From: JBBIMS01 sp964531645
GTDB lineage: Bacteria > Acidobacteriota > Aminicenantia > JBFLYD01 > JBBIMS01
Reading direction: 5' to 3'
Assembly (NCBI GenBank): GCA_964531645.1
Contig: CAZHEF010000011.1
Location: 1-63,318, forward strand
Length of the DNA stretch: 63,318 nt
Under the pieces are notes generated by a model. The model saw only the letters and a list, made by a program, of their open reading frames with translations, had not been told where the DNA came from and ran no database searches. The position numbers and the translations under genes were made by a program. Within the stretch, counting starts at the first letter, position 1. Each line of letters opens with the position of its first letter. This document shows, piece by piece, positions 27,328 through 36,015 of the stretch.

Positions 27328-28254
27328 ATGATTTTCAAGAGAAGACATTTGCTCGGTATAGAGGAACTGAAAAGGGAAGAAGTAGAACTCATTCTTGAGG
27401 AAGCAAAATCTTTCTCGGAAATTTCTCTAAGAGAGATTAAAAAAGTTCCAACCCTCAGGGGAAAAACTGTAATAAATCTTTTCTTTGAACCAAGCACAAG
27501 GACTCGTTCATCCTTTGAGATTGCAGCAAAAAGACTGAGCGCTGACATAATAAACTTCTCTGCTTCAACTTCGTCCCTTCTAAAGGGAGAGACTTTGAGA
27601 GATACTGTAAGGAATCTTGAGGCAATGAGGTCTGATATAATTGTTGTAAGACATCCTTCCTCATATGCACCTCATTTTATTACCTCCTTCTCAAAATCCT
27701 CGGTGATAAATGCAGGAGATGGGACTCACGAACATCCAACGCAGGCTCTTCTTGACGCTTTTACAATCCTTGACAGGAAGAAAAAAATTGAGGATTTAAG
27801 AATTGTAATTGTAGGAGATATTCTTCACAGTAGAGTTGCAAGATCCAATATTTTCCTTCTCACAAAATTAGGCGCAAAGGTTTTTCTATCGGGACCTCCA
27901 ACTCTCCTTCCAAAAGAAATGGGAAAGCTGGGAGCTGTTGTTGAACATAATCTTGACAGGGCTGTTGAGGATGCAGATGTGATTATGATGCTGAGAATTC
28001 AATTAGAAAGAATGTCAAAGAATTTCTTTCCCTCCCTCAGAGAGTATAGAATGCTTTATTCCCTTGATCTTAAAAGATTAAAGAGGGCAAAGAAAGATGT
28101 AATAATTATGCATCCTGGTCCTATAAACCGAGGTATAGAGCTTTCAGCAGAGATTGCAGACTCAGAATACTCTGTGATTCTTGACCAGGTTGCCAATGGA
28201 ATTGCAGTTAGAATGGCTGTTCTATACCTTCTTTCAGGTTCTTCGGAGGCTTAA
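27328..28254 (+). CDS. pyrB: Aspartate carbamoyltransferase catalytic subunit
   Basis: The 308-residue enzyme condenses carbamoyl phosphate and aspartate in de novo UMP synthesis. Motifs: F-F-E-P-S-T-R-T-R-S-S-F-E near 52 (carbamoyl phosphate), the S-x-x-K loop T-S-S-L-L-K-G-E-T near 78, G-D-G-T-H-E-H-P-T-Q-A-L-L-D-A near 130, R-I-Q-L-E-R near 225, M-H-P-G-P-I-N-R-G near 262. Length is typical of the catalytic chain. No pyrI regulatory chain is nearby. It begins 1 bp after pyrR. Confidence 0.97.
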   Translation: MIFKRRHLLGIEELKREEVELILEEAKSFSEISLREIKKVPTLRGKTVINLFFEPSTRTRSSFEIAAKRLSADIINFSASTSSLLKGETLRDTVRNLEAMRSDIIVVRHPSSYAPHFITSFSKSSVINAGDGTHEHPTQALLDAFTILDRKKKIEDLRIVIVGDILHSRVARSNIFLLTKLGAKVFLSGPPTLLPKEMGKLGAVVEHNLDRAVEDADVIMMLRIQLERMSKNFFPSLREYRMLYSLDLKRLKRAKKDVIIMHPGPINRGIELSAEIADSEYSVILDQVANGIAVRMAVLYLLSGSSEA

Positions 28255-28255
28255 A

Positions 28256-29542
28256 ATGGGCGAGAGATTACTTTTAAAAAATGGTAGAGTTGTAGACCCG
28301 TCATCTAAACTTGATTCTACAATGGATATTTTGATTAAAAACGGGAAAATAAAAGAAATCAAAGAAAAGATTGATTTAAAAGATGCTGAAATAATAGATT
28401 GCTCAAAATATATAGTAGCTCCAGGATTTATCGATTTGCATACTCATCTGAGAGAGCCAGGGAGAGAAGACGAAGAGACAATAGAAAGTGGTTCCCTCTC
28501 AGCTGTTGCAGGTGGTTTTACCTCCATTTGCTGTATGCCCAATACTGACCCTCCCAATGATTGCAAGGAGGTTACAGAATTCATCATTAAAAGGGCAAAG
28601 GAAGTAGGGATAGTCAATGTTTTTCCTATTGCATCAGTTACAAAGGGAAGAAAAGGTGAGGAAATTGTTGAAATGGCAGAACTTTCCCGCTCTGGTGCTG
28701 TCGGATTCTCTGAAGACGGGAGTTCAGTAAAAAGCAGTTACATAATGAGAAGGGCAATGGAATGGGCAAAATTTCTTGAAAGACCAGTTATGGAACATGC
28801 CCAGGATCCAGAGCTTTCTTCAGATGGGGTGATGAATGAGGGTTTCTATTCATATATTCATGGGTTGAGAGGGATTCCTAAGGAGTCAGAACAAATAATT
28901 GTAGCGAGGGATGTAATTCTTTCTAAGATGACAGGTGCTCACATCCACATTTTGCATATCTCATCTGCAGGCTCCCTTGAAATGATAAAGAGGGCTAAAA
29001 AGGAAGGAGTAAAAATCACAGCAGAAGTTACCCCCCATCATTTAGTTGTTTCCGATAAGGATCTAATTCCATGGGACTCAAATTACAAAATGAATCCACC
29101 CCTCTGTTCAGAAGATGACAGAAAGGCTCTTATTGAAGGTATAAAGGATGGGACTATAGATTGTATTGCAACTGATCATGCTCCCCATACAATTGATGAA
29201 AAAATGGTTGAGTTCGATCAGGCTCCCTTCGGAATTATTGGGCTTGAGACCGCAGTCCCTTTAATTATGGATAACTTGGTAAGCACCGGAGTAATTCCAG
29301 TCAATAGATTTGTTTCTTTATTTTCATGCAATCCAGCAAAGATTTTAGGTCTAAAGAGCAAGGGCTCTTTGAGATCAGAGTTTGATGCGGACATAACAAT
29401 TATAAATCCCGCAAAAGTTAAAGTTGTTGATAAAACAAAATTTAAGTCCCTTTCAAGGAATACTCCCTTTCATGGCAAAAAGTTGAGGGGATGGCCTGTA
29501 ATTACTATTGTGGCCGGGAAAGTTGTATGGAGGGAAGAGTAA
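28256..29542 (+). CDS. pyrC: Dihydroorotase
   Basis: The start is the ATG at 28256, one base after the pyrB stop and preceded by GGAGG; an upstream frame extension overlapping pyrB is not needed. The 428-residue class I dihydroorotase cyclises carbamoyl aspartate. Zinc-site motifs are D-L-H-T-H-L-R-E-P-G near 57, the conserved G-F-S-E-D-G region near 150, H-I-L-H-I-S-S near 235, and A-T-D-H-A-P-H near 305. The 3' end overlaps the rnc start by 16 bp. Confidence 0.97.
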   Translation: MGERLLLKNGRVVDPSSKLDSTMDILIKNGKIKEIKEKIDLKDAEIIDCSKYIVAPGFIDLHTHLREPGREDEETIESGSLSAVAGGFTSICCMPNTDPPNDCKEVTEFIIKRAKEVGIVNVFPIASVTKGRKGEEIVEMAELSRSGAVGFSEDGSSVKSSYIMRRAMEWAKFLERPVMEHAQDPELSSDGVMNEGFYSYIHGLRGIPKESEQIIVARDVILSKMTGAHIHILHISSAGSLEMIKRAKKEGVKITAEVTPHHLVVSDKDLIPWDSNYKMNPPLCSEDDRKALIEGIKDGTIDCIATDHAPHTIDEKMVEFDQAPFGIIGLETAVPLIMDNLVSTGVIPVNRFVSLFSCNPAKILGLKSKGSLRSEFDADITIINPAKVKVVDKTKFKSLSRNTPFHGKKLRGWPVITIVAGKVVWREE

Positions 29543-30222
29543 TTCTCTCTCAGCTTCAAGAAAAGATTGGTATAAATTTTTCCGATGAGAAAATACTTTT
29601 AAAAGCAATTACCCATAAATCTTATGCCTATGAAAAAGGAACAGAAAGTAACGAAAGACTTGAGTTTCTCGGCGATGCTATATTGAACTTAATTGTTACT
29701 GAGTTTCTTTACGGAAATTTTCCTGAGCTTGAGGAAGGAGATATGTCAAAATTAAAGTCTCGTCTGGTGGGGATAGAAATCCTTTACAAAATCGGGAAAA
29801 AATTAAACATTGGTGAATTCCTCCTTCTTGGAAGAGGAGAGGAAAAAACAGCTGGAAGAGAAAAGAAGAGACTGATTGGTAGCGCGGTTGAGGCAGTTAT
29901 TGCAAGCATCTACATTGAAAAAGGTTTCGAGCAGGCAGAGGAGATAGTAATTCGCTGGATAAAACCTTTTATCAAAAATATTAGAAAGGGAGAAGAGGTT
30001 TCAAAGGATTGGAAGAGCATTCTTCAGGAGTTTGTTCAAAAAAGTAAATGGAGTCTTCCTGAGTATAGAGTTGCTAAAGAGATAGGTCCTCCCCATAATA
30101 GAAAATTTAAGATTGAACTCTGGATTGGGGAAAGGAAGATAAGTTCTGGCACAGGGAATTCAAAGAAAGAGGCACAGCAAAAAGCTGCAAGAAATGCCCT
30201 GAAAAGAATGCAGGTTATTTAA
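29527..30222 (+). CDS. rnc: Ribonuclease III
   Basis: The 231-residue enzyme cleaves double-stranded RNA (rRNA and mRNA processing). The RNase III signature N-E-R-L-E-F-L-G-D-A-I-L lies near residue 46, the second metal-site region G-S-A-V-E-A-V-I-A-S-I-Y near 115, and the C-terminal dsRNA-binding domain from about 158 ends K-K-E-A-Q-Q-K-A-A-R-N-A-L. The ATG at 29527 lies inside pyrC (16-bp overlap), suggesting translational coupling. The next gene starts immediately after the stop. Confidence 0.94.
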   Translation: MEGRVILSQLQEKIGINFSDEKILLKAITHKSYAYEKGTESNERLEFLGDAILNLIVTEFLYGNFPELEEGDMSKLKSRLVGIEILYKIGKKLNIGEFLLLGRGEEKTAGREKKRLIGSAVEAVIASIYIEKGFEQAEEIVIRWIKPFIKNIRKGEEVSKDWKSILQEFVQKSKWSLPEYRVAKEIGPPHNRKFKIELWIGERKISSGTGNSKKEAQQKAARNALKRMQVI

Positions 30223-31437
30223 ATGAAAAAGTTAGTAATATTTCTCTTGATTTTAATGCTCCTTTCATTTCAATCATTGTTTACTCAGGATGTTGATATA
30301 AATGGACTCAAAAGAAAAGTTGTTGAAATTGGGAAACTTCCATTTGTAAATGAAGTTCCTTTAAAAGAGATAGACAGGGTATATCTTGAAAATTTCCTTG
30401 AATCCTATTTCAGAAAGGAGTATCCAGAAGAGAAGGCTGAAAAGGAGGAGAAATTATTACGGTATTTAGGGCTATGGAATTCCGATAAAAAATTAAATGC
30501 TTTAAGGAAAAAAATCCTTTTCAACCAAGTTGTTGCCTTTTATGATGAATTGGACTCAAAATCTGTTTATTTTATCTCGTTTAAGAAAGGTCCTCTTTCG
30601 GAATTGAATGCAATGGTTATTGCCCATGAGCTAAGACATGCAATTCAGGATCAGCATTTCAACATAGCTAAACACCTACAAGGACAAAGTGATTTTGATG
30701 ATAGGCGATTGGCAATTCTTTCTGTAATTGAAGGAGATGCGAATCTTTTAATGCTCCAGTTTTCAGGTCTAGACCCCTCCCTATTCATCTCCTTTTCTGA
30801 AAAGATTCCTTTAAATGCTCTGAAATTAACTCCTGACTCTGAAAATATTCCTTTAATCCTCAAGAATTCACTTATTTTTCCCTACTTTTCCGGTTTAAAA
30901 TTTGTCTATGAAATTTTTACAAAAGGAGGATGGGAAGATGTCAATAAGTTGCTCCTTTCCCCTCCCTCGTCAACAGAACAAATAATTCATCCCGAAAAAT
31001 ATATTGAAATAAGGGATGAGCCATCGGAGTTAAAAACTTTTTATTCCCCGGGAACGGGATGGAAACTCTCTGCTTCCTTTGTAGGAGGTGAACTTTTTGT
31101 TTCGACATTTTTTGAAAATCTTAATATAGATCAGAACAAGATTACTTCTGAGGGCTGGGGAAACGATCTCTTAAATTTCTGGGAGAAGGGAGAAATGAAG
31201 TTCATTCACTGGTCAACGAGATGGGATAGCAAAGAAGATGCAATAGAATTCATAAATGCTCTAGCCAAATATCTTCAAAAGTCTGGTTTTAGCAAAAAGG
31301 AAGAATCAAAATATTATCTACTTTTCTCAGGCATTGATGAGAATACTTTACTCACGTTTTCAAGGGAGAGGATTGAATTTTTTAAGTCTCATGATAAAAT
31401 ATTAATTGATAAGATTTTAAAGGAGAGGAAAGAGTGA
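30223..31437 (+). CDS. Exported putative zincin metalloprotease (HExxH)
   Basis: The 404-residue protein has a signal peptide (1-20) and a single HELRH zinc motif (M-V-I-A-H-E-L-R-H-A-I-Q-D-Q-H-F, about 130-145). The H-A-I-Q-D-Q-H-F continuation is typical of a group of uncharacterised bacterial zincins. A third ligand is probably in the V-I-E-G-D-A-N region near 170 (Glu). The C-terminal half is mixed alpha/beta with no recognised domain. It starts right after rnc and overlaps efp by 3-4 bp (GTGA), so it belongs to the pyr-rnc-efp transcription unit. Substrate unknown. Confidence 0.75.
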   Translation: MKKLVIFLLILMLLSFQSLFTQDVDINGLKRKVVEIGKLPFVNEVPLKEIDRVYLENFLESYFRKEYPEEKAEKEEKLLRYLGLWNSDKKLNALRKKILFNQVVAFYDELDSKSVYFISFKKGPLSELNAMVIAHELRHAIQDQHFNIAKHLQGQSDFDDRRLAILSVIEGDANLLMLQFSGLDPSLFISFSEKIPLNALKLTPDSENIPLILKNSLIFPYFSGLKFVYEIFTKGGWEDVNKLLLSPPSSTEQIIHPEKYIEIRDEPSELKTFYSPGTGWKLSASFVGGELFVSTFFENLNIDQNKITSEGWGNDLLNFWEKGEMKFIHWSTRWDSKEDAIEFINALAKYLQKSGFSKKEESKYYLLFSGIDENTLLTFSRERIEFFKSHDKILIDKILKERKE

Positions 31438-31991
31438 TAAACGCAACCCAGATAAGAAAAGGAATGACAATTAAACTTGAGGATGTTCTTTACAGGGTCT
31501 TAGATGTTCAACATCTTACCCCTGGAAATAAACATGGAATGATTATTACAAAACTTCGTAATTTGAAAGACGGAACCCAAATGGAATACAAGTTCCGCTC
31601 AAAGGACAGGGTTGAAAGACCCTACCTGGAAAAGGTGGAAATGGAATATCTTTATGAAAAGGACAGACTTTATGTCTTTGTAAATACTGAAACATGGGAG
31701 GAAATCTATATTGACAGGGAAGTTCTTGGGGACTCAATTTACTATCTTGTTCCCAATGTTAAATTTTCTGTTGAGACACTGGATGGAAAACCTATAGGTA
31801 TTGAACCTCCAAGAACTGTTGATTTAAGGGTTGTATCCACAGAGCCTTATCTGAAGGGAGCAACCCAGGCTTCCAACAACAAACCTGCAACCCTTGAAAC
31901 AGGACTTGTAGTCTCGGTTCCCTTCTTCATTGAAGAGGGGGATATTGTCAGAATAGACACTGAAAAGAACTCTTACATAGAGAGGGTTTGA
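31434..31991 (+). CDS. efp: Elongation factor P, with Asn at the loop tip
   Basis: The 185-residue, three-domain factor binds the ribosome between P and E sites and relieves stalling at polyproline. It starts with GTG (31434), overlapping the preceding stop. The domain I loop is T-P-G-N-K-H-G-M: the residue aligned with E. coli Lys 34 is Asn 32, and Lys 33 follows. A Lys at the aligned position is beta-lysylated in E. coli and Arg is rhamnosylated in Pseudomonas, so this factor presumably works unmodified or is modified differently. The OB-like C-terminus (E-T-G-L-V-V-S-V-P-F-F-I-E-E-G-D) is canonical. Confidence 0.96.
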   Translation: MINATQIRKGMTIKLEDVLYRVLDVQHLTPGNKHGMIITKLRNLKDGTQMEYKFRSKDRVERPYLEKVEMEYLYEKDRLYVFVNTETWEEIYIDREVLGDSIYYLVPNVKFSVETLDGKPIGIEPPRTVDLRVVSTEPYLKGATQASNNKPATLETGLVVSVPFFIEEGDIVRIDTEKNSYIERV

Positions 31992-32158
31992 GGGAGTAAG
32001 TCAACTAAATAAAATTCTGGAGCCAGTTCTAACATCGGTTGCATCTGATAAAGAAGAATGGTGGAAAATACTAAATAAACATAATTAAAGACCAATATAT
32101 CTATTTTTTTGACAGAAAGAAATTTATCAAATAATATAAAAACTTTAAGGAAGGAATT
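31992..32158. other. Short intergenic region with coding-like remnant
   Basis: A frame without a usable start codon, overlapping the efp end and closing at the TAA near 32086-32088, reads …I-L-E-P-V-L-T-S-V-A-S-D-K-E-E-W-W-K-I-L-N-K-H-N. It looks like the C-terminal tail of a lost gene. The promoter of the next gene follows. Confidence 0.3.
32109..32137 (+). promoter_or_regulatory. Strong sigma-70-type promoter of the DUF3857 pair
   Basis: Perfect -35 TTGACA at 32109-32114, 17-bp spacer, -10 TAATAT at 32132-32137. An AAGGAAGG ribosome binding site and the ATG at 32159 follow. Confidence 0.7.
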
Positions 32159-34093
32159 ATGAAAAGATTTATTTTATTTTTTAGTATCCTTTTATTTTTT
32201 ATGGCTCCTGTTTTCACTCAGCAGAAAGAGGATTTAAAGCCAATCCTGGAAGAGATTGAGAAAGCTGGAGGACTGGAGAAATATCCCGATGCAAATGCTC
32301 TCATAGTTTTTGACAAAATTAAGGTAAGATTTGAAGAGAATGGAGAATTTGTGGCAAAGGAGCATGCCCTCGTTAAAATACTTACGGATAAAGGAAAGCA
32401 AAATTATTCCATAAAGAAGATTCCCTATTACAGAAGATACTCTGAGGTAAAAGTTTCTATTGCAAGGGTTATAAAGAAGGATGGGAGAGTTCTTGATGTT
32501 CCAATGAATATGATAAAGGATGGAACCCTTGAGGAAGTCCAGCAGATGAACATTTTTGAGGAGAATTTCAGAAGATTGAGTATAACCTTTCCATCTCTTG
32601 AAATTGGAGATTCTATTGAGACCATTATTGAAGAGAAATCAAAACCATTGATAAAGGGGCACTACAACAACATTATTCTCTTCCAGGAACTTGAACCTGT
32701 TATAAAAAGGGAAGCTGAAATTGATTCTCCCTCATCAAAACCATTGAAATTTGTTGTTAAAAATGGAGTTCTACAGTTTGAAAAGAAGAATGCAGGGAAT
32801 AGAACCATTTACAAATGGACGAAGAGAAATTCTCCCAAAATAATTGTGGAACTCGGTATGGTCCCCGTCACTGATGTAGCACTGAAACTTGTTGTTAGCA
32901 CTTTCAAAAACTGGAAGGAACTTTCAAGATACGGAGATAGTCTCAATGCAGGAAAGATTGATTCCAGCGAGAAAATAAAGGAGAAGGTTTTGGAACTTAC
33001 AAAGGATCTGAAAACAGAGGAGGAGAAGATTCTTGCTATTTTCAGATACATATCACAAAAAATCCGCTATATGGGCTCTTCCATGGATGTGGGAGCATTT
33101 ATTGAACCCCATCCTGCCTCCTACACCTTTGAAAAACAGTATGGAGTTTGTAGAGATAAATCCATCCTCATGATTGCAATGTTAAAAGAAATTGGAGTAA
33201 GAAGCTATGATGCTTTAATAAACATGTCTCAAAATATTGAGAAGGAAATTCCCATAATATTTTTAGAGCATGCTATTGTAGCAGTTGTTCTTAAAGATGG
33301 GAGAATGGTTTTCATGGATCCTACCCTTGAGCTGAGCTCTTCTTTCGGTGAAACATATGTTGGAGGAAAATATGTTCTCCTTCTTGATAAGAAAGGGAAA
33401 GACCTTATTAAAGTCCCTCTTGTTCCAGCTGAAAAAAGTATGGGGCTGATAAAGGTGAAAACAAAGGTTAATTCTGATGGAAGTATTGAGGGAGAGGTAA
33501 AAATATCAGGAAAGGGATTTTATGACTTAATTTTAAGAACAGTAGCAAAGCGGGTCCCATCATACCAGTTCTCAATGGTCTGGCAACAGCTTTCCCAATT
33601 CCTTTCCCCTGGAACAAAGGTGGAAAATGTTAAAGCCACTGATTTCACAGACCTTTCAAAACCCTATGAGATTGAATTTAATTTCAAAGCAAAAGACTAT
33701 ATTGTTGATGCTGGAAAACTCAAGCTTTTGTCCATTCCTTTATCTTCCTGTTCCTTTGATGTAATACTGAGCAGCATTCTTAGAAGCTTAACAAATTTAG
33801 ACGAGAGAAGATATTCCATGAATTTTGGTTCTTCTTTTGGAAGTATAATTGAGGAAGAAATTAGTTTTCCTGATGAGTTTTTGATTAAAGCTATACCAGA
33901 TCCAGTAGAGATTAGAAATGAACCTGTAACTTTGAAGGTAGATACAGCAAAAAAAGAAAATAAGGTGATTTTTAGATGTGATTTCAGAATTGAGAAGGCT
34001 AAAATATCTCCTGAAGAATATAAGTGTTTAAGAGAAGTTGTCAAGGCGATAAAGAGATTTCAGCGTTCAATGGTAATTCTTGAGAAAAAATAA
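32159..34093 (+). CDS. Exported DUF3857/transglutaminase-like protein, likely catalytic
   Basis: The 644-residue protein has a signal peptide (1-21), an N-terminal DUF3857 beta-domain (about 50-210), a transglutaminase/papain-like core (about 275-420) and a C-terminal beta-domain (about 440-640). The core keeps the triad: Cys 331 in Q-Y-G-V-C-R-D-K-S, His in F-L-E-H-A-I-V, and Asp in F-M-D-P-T. Such proteins are periplasmic, common in Bacteroidota and Aminicenantes-like phyla, and of unknown substrate. It has its own promoter and is 15 bp upstream of a diverged paralogue of the same layout. Confidence 0.88.
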   Translation: MKRFILFFSILLFFMAPVFTQQKEDLKPILEEIEKAGGLEKYPDANALIVFDKIKVRFEENGEFVAKEHALVKILTDKGKQNYSIKKIPYYRRYSEVKVSIARVIKKDGRVLDVPMNMIKDGTLEEVQQMNIFEENFRRLSITFPSLEIGDSIETIIEEKSKPLIKGHYNNIILFQELEPVIKREAEIDSPSSKPLKFVVKNGVLQFEKKNAGNRTIYKWTKRNSPKIIVELGMVPVTDVALKLVVSTFKNWKELSRYGDSLNAGKIDSSEKIKEKVLELTKDLKTEEEKILAIFRYISQKIRYMGSSMDVGAFIEPHPASYTFEKQYGVCRDKSILMIAMLKEIGVRSYDALINMSQNIEKEIPIIFLEHAIVAVVLKDGRMVFMDPTLELSSSFGETYVGGKYVLLLDKKGKDLIKVPLVPAEKSMGLIKVKTKVNSDGSIEGEVKISGKGFYDLILRTVAKRVPSYQFSMVWQQLSQFLSPGTKVENVKATDFTDLSKPYEIEFNFKAKDYIVDAGKLKLLSIPLSSCSFDVILSSILRSLTNLDERRYSMNFGSSFGSIIEEEISFPDEFLIKAIPDPVEIRNEPVTLKVDTAKKENKVIFRCDFRIEKAKISPEEYKCLREVVKAIKRFQRSMVILEKK

Positions 34094-34108
34094 AATTCGG
34101 AGGTAAAA

Positions 34109-36013
34109 GTGAAGAAAATTAATCAATTAATTTTACTTGTATTAATAATTTGTTTACCGATTTTTTCTCAGCAAAACATTGAGGACATTATAAAAAATGC
34201 ACCTTCCAGCGGAAAATATCCCGATGCCACTGGAGCAATCCTTTATTACTTTCAATCATTCAAACTTAGCCCTGAAACAGGACGAACCGAAGAAAACTTA
34301 AGAGTTTTGAAAATTTTCAATGTTCAAGGTAGAGAAAAATTCAGCGATTTCAGGATTCCCTTTGACAGGGAAAAGGAAAAGGTAGAACTTAAAATGGGAA
34401 GAACCTACAAGTCAGACCTTTCTTATATAGAGGTTGAAAAAGGTGCTATTAATGATGTTACTCCTGTCCATCTTTCTGAAGCAGATATCTATTCCAATCT
34501 TGTCCACAGGGTTGTCTCATTTCCTGGTGTTGAGCCTTTAAAATCCCTTGTAATTCATTATAAAAAAGAGGGGATAGAGAAAGAAGAGAATATTGATGGG
34601 ATTGCCTATTTTCAGAGTGATGAGCCTGTTCTAAAAAAAGAATTGAGAATAGAAATCCCCAGAGAAAAAGAGTTAAAATACAAGCTCATAAATTTAAATT
34701 TAGATTTGAAAGAGAAAATAGAGGATAATTCAAAGCTTTACACAATAACAGTGACTGATTCAGCTCAGATAAAACCTGAGGAGTTCATGCCTCCTGAAGG
34801 AGAGATTTCATCAAGAATTATTTTCAGCACATACAGGGACTGGTCTGAAGCAACATCATTTTTTTCCCGTTCTTTCTACGATGCTATTCAACCTTCCGAG
34901 GAATTAAAAAAATTCACCCTTGATCTAATTAAAGAAGTCAGAAGCAAAGAGGAAAAGATAAAGAAAATTTTTTATTTTGTTGCAAATGAGATAAGAAATG
35001 TTCAGCTTGATTTTGGAGAGGGAGGGTATGATATTCACAGTGCGGAGAAAGTTCTTCAAAACAGATATGGGGACTGGAAGGACAAATCAGCTCTCCTCGT
35101 TTCAATGCTAAAAATTGCAGGAATTGATTCTTTCTCTGTTCTCGCAAATAAAGAAAGGATTCAGATAGTAAAGGATGTTCCTACAATGAAACAGTTTGAT
35201 TCTGTCCTTGTTGCGATACCCGATGGAGAAGATTATATTTTCCTGAGTCCCTTTGCGAATGATTCCCATTTTGGATATTTTCAGGAAGGTAAAGATTCCG
35301 ACGGTCTGATCGTAAAACCTCAAAGTTCAGAATTTGTTAAAATTCGTTGTTTAGCAGAAGCAAAAAGCGTTTCAAAGCATATAATCTCGGGAAAAATAGA
35401 TAAAAGCGGAAATCTGAATGGGAAAATTTCCGTTGAGTTATCTGGATTTTTTGACAAAATCGCAAGAAAGGAGCTGAAGGATAGGACGAATAAAGAGCTG
35501 GAAATATTTTTTAAAGAGTCAATAAACAGACTGTTTGAGGAAGGTAAAAGTTTAAGTTTTAAGCTCAGTAATTTAAAGGACATATTTGAAAAAGCCTCGG
35601 TTTCTCAGGAATTTTTTGCTGAAAAATTTGCTCTATTTCAGGGGAATGTAATTCTTTTAAACATCCCTGGGACACCATATCCCTTTGCAGGGCTTCCTGT
35701 TGCACCAAGACTCTCAAAGAGGAATTATCTCTTCCAGATTCCCGATAAATCTGAGATTATTGGAGAAATAAAACTCACAATTCCTGAAGGCTTTGAGCCA
35801 ATTTACCTTCCTGAGGCAATTAACACAAAAAAAGATTTTGGAGAATTTGAGTTTTCAGTTTATTTTGATAAAGAAAAATCTGAAATAATAATAAAGGAAA
35901 GGTTTATAATCGCAAAAAGGGAAATATCTGTGAAGGAATACGAAGAATTTAAAAACATAATTGATTCCTTAGGAATTGTAAAAAATAAATTGATACTTCT
36001 TGATAAAAAATAG
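34109..36013 (+). CDS. DUF3857/transglutaminase-like paralogue lacking the catalytic triad
   Basis: The 634-residue protein (GTG start after CGGAGG) has a signal peptide and the same DUF3857-core-tail layout as its upstream neighbour. The core aligns clearly (R-Y-G-D-W-K-D-K-S-A-L-L-V-S-M-L), but the nucleophile Cys is Trp 323, the His of the F-x-H motif is Ser (Q-F-D-S-V-L-V), and the Asp of the D-P-T motif is Ser (F-L-S-P-F). All three catalytic positions are therefore changed while the reading frame and fold are kept, pointing to a structural or regulatory pseudoenzyme. It may pair with the upstream active copy. It ends 2 bp before the convergent M14 gene. Confidence 0.85.
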   Translation: MKKINQLILLVLIICLPIFSQQNIEDIIKNAPSSGKYPDATGAILYYFQSFKLSPETGRTEENLRVLKIFNVQGREKFSDFRIPFDREKEKVELKMGRTYKSDLSYIEVEKGAINDVTPVHLSEADIYSNLVHRVVSFPGVEPLKSLVIHYKKEGIEKEENIDGIAYFQSDEPVLKKELRIEIPREKELKYKLINLNLDLKEKIEDNSKLYTITVTDSAQIKPEEFMPPEGEISSRIIFSTYRDWSEATSFFSRSFYDAIQPSEELKKFTLDLIKEVRSKEEKIKKIFYFVANEIRNVQLDFGEGGYDIHSAEKVLQNRYGDWKDKSALLVSMLKIAGIDSFSVLANKERIQIVKDVPTMKQFDSVLVAIPDGEDYIFLSPFANDSHFGYFQEGKDSDGLIVKPQSSEFVKIRCLAEAKSVSKHIISGKIDKSGNLNGKISVELSGFFDKIARKELKDRTNKELEIFFKESINRLFEEGKSLSFKLSNLKDIFEKASVSQEFFAEKFALFQGNVILLNIPGTPYPFAGLPVAPRLSKRNYLFQIPDKSEIIGEIKLTIPEGFEPIYLPEAINTKKDFGEFEFSVYFDKEKSEIIIKERFIIAKREISVKEYEEFKNIIDSLGIVKNKLILLDKK

Positions 36014-36015
36014 GT

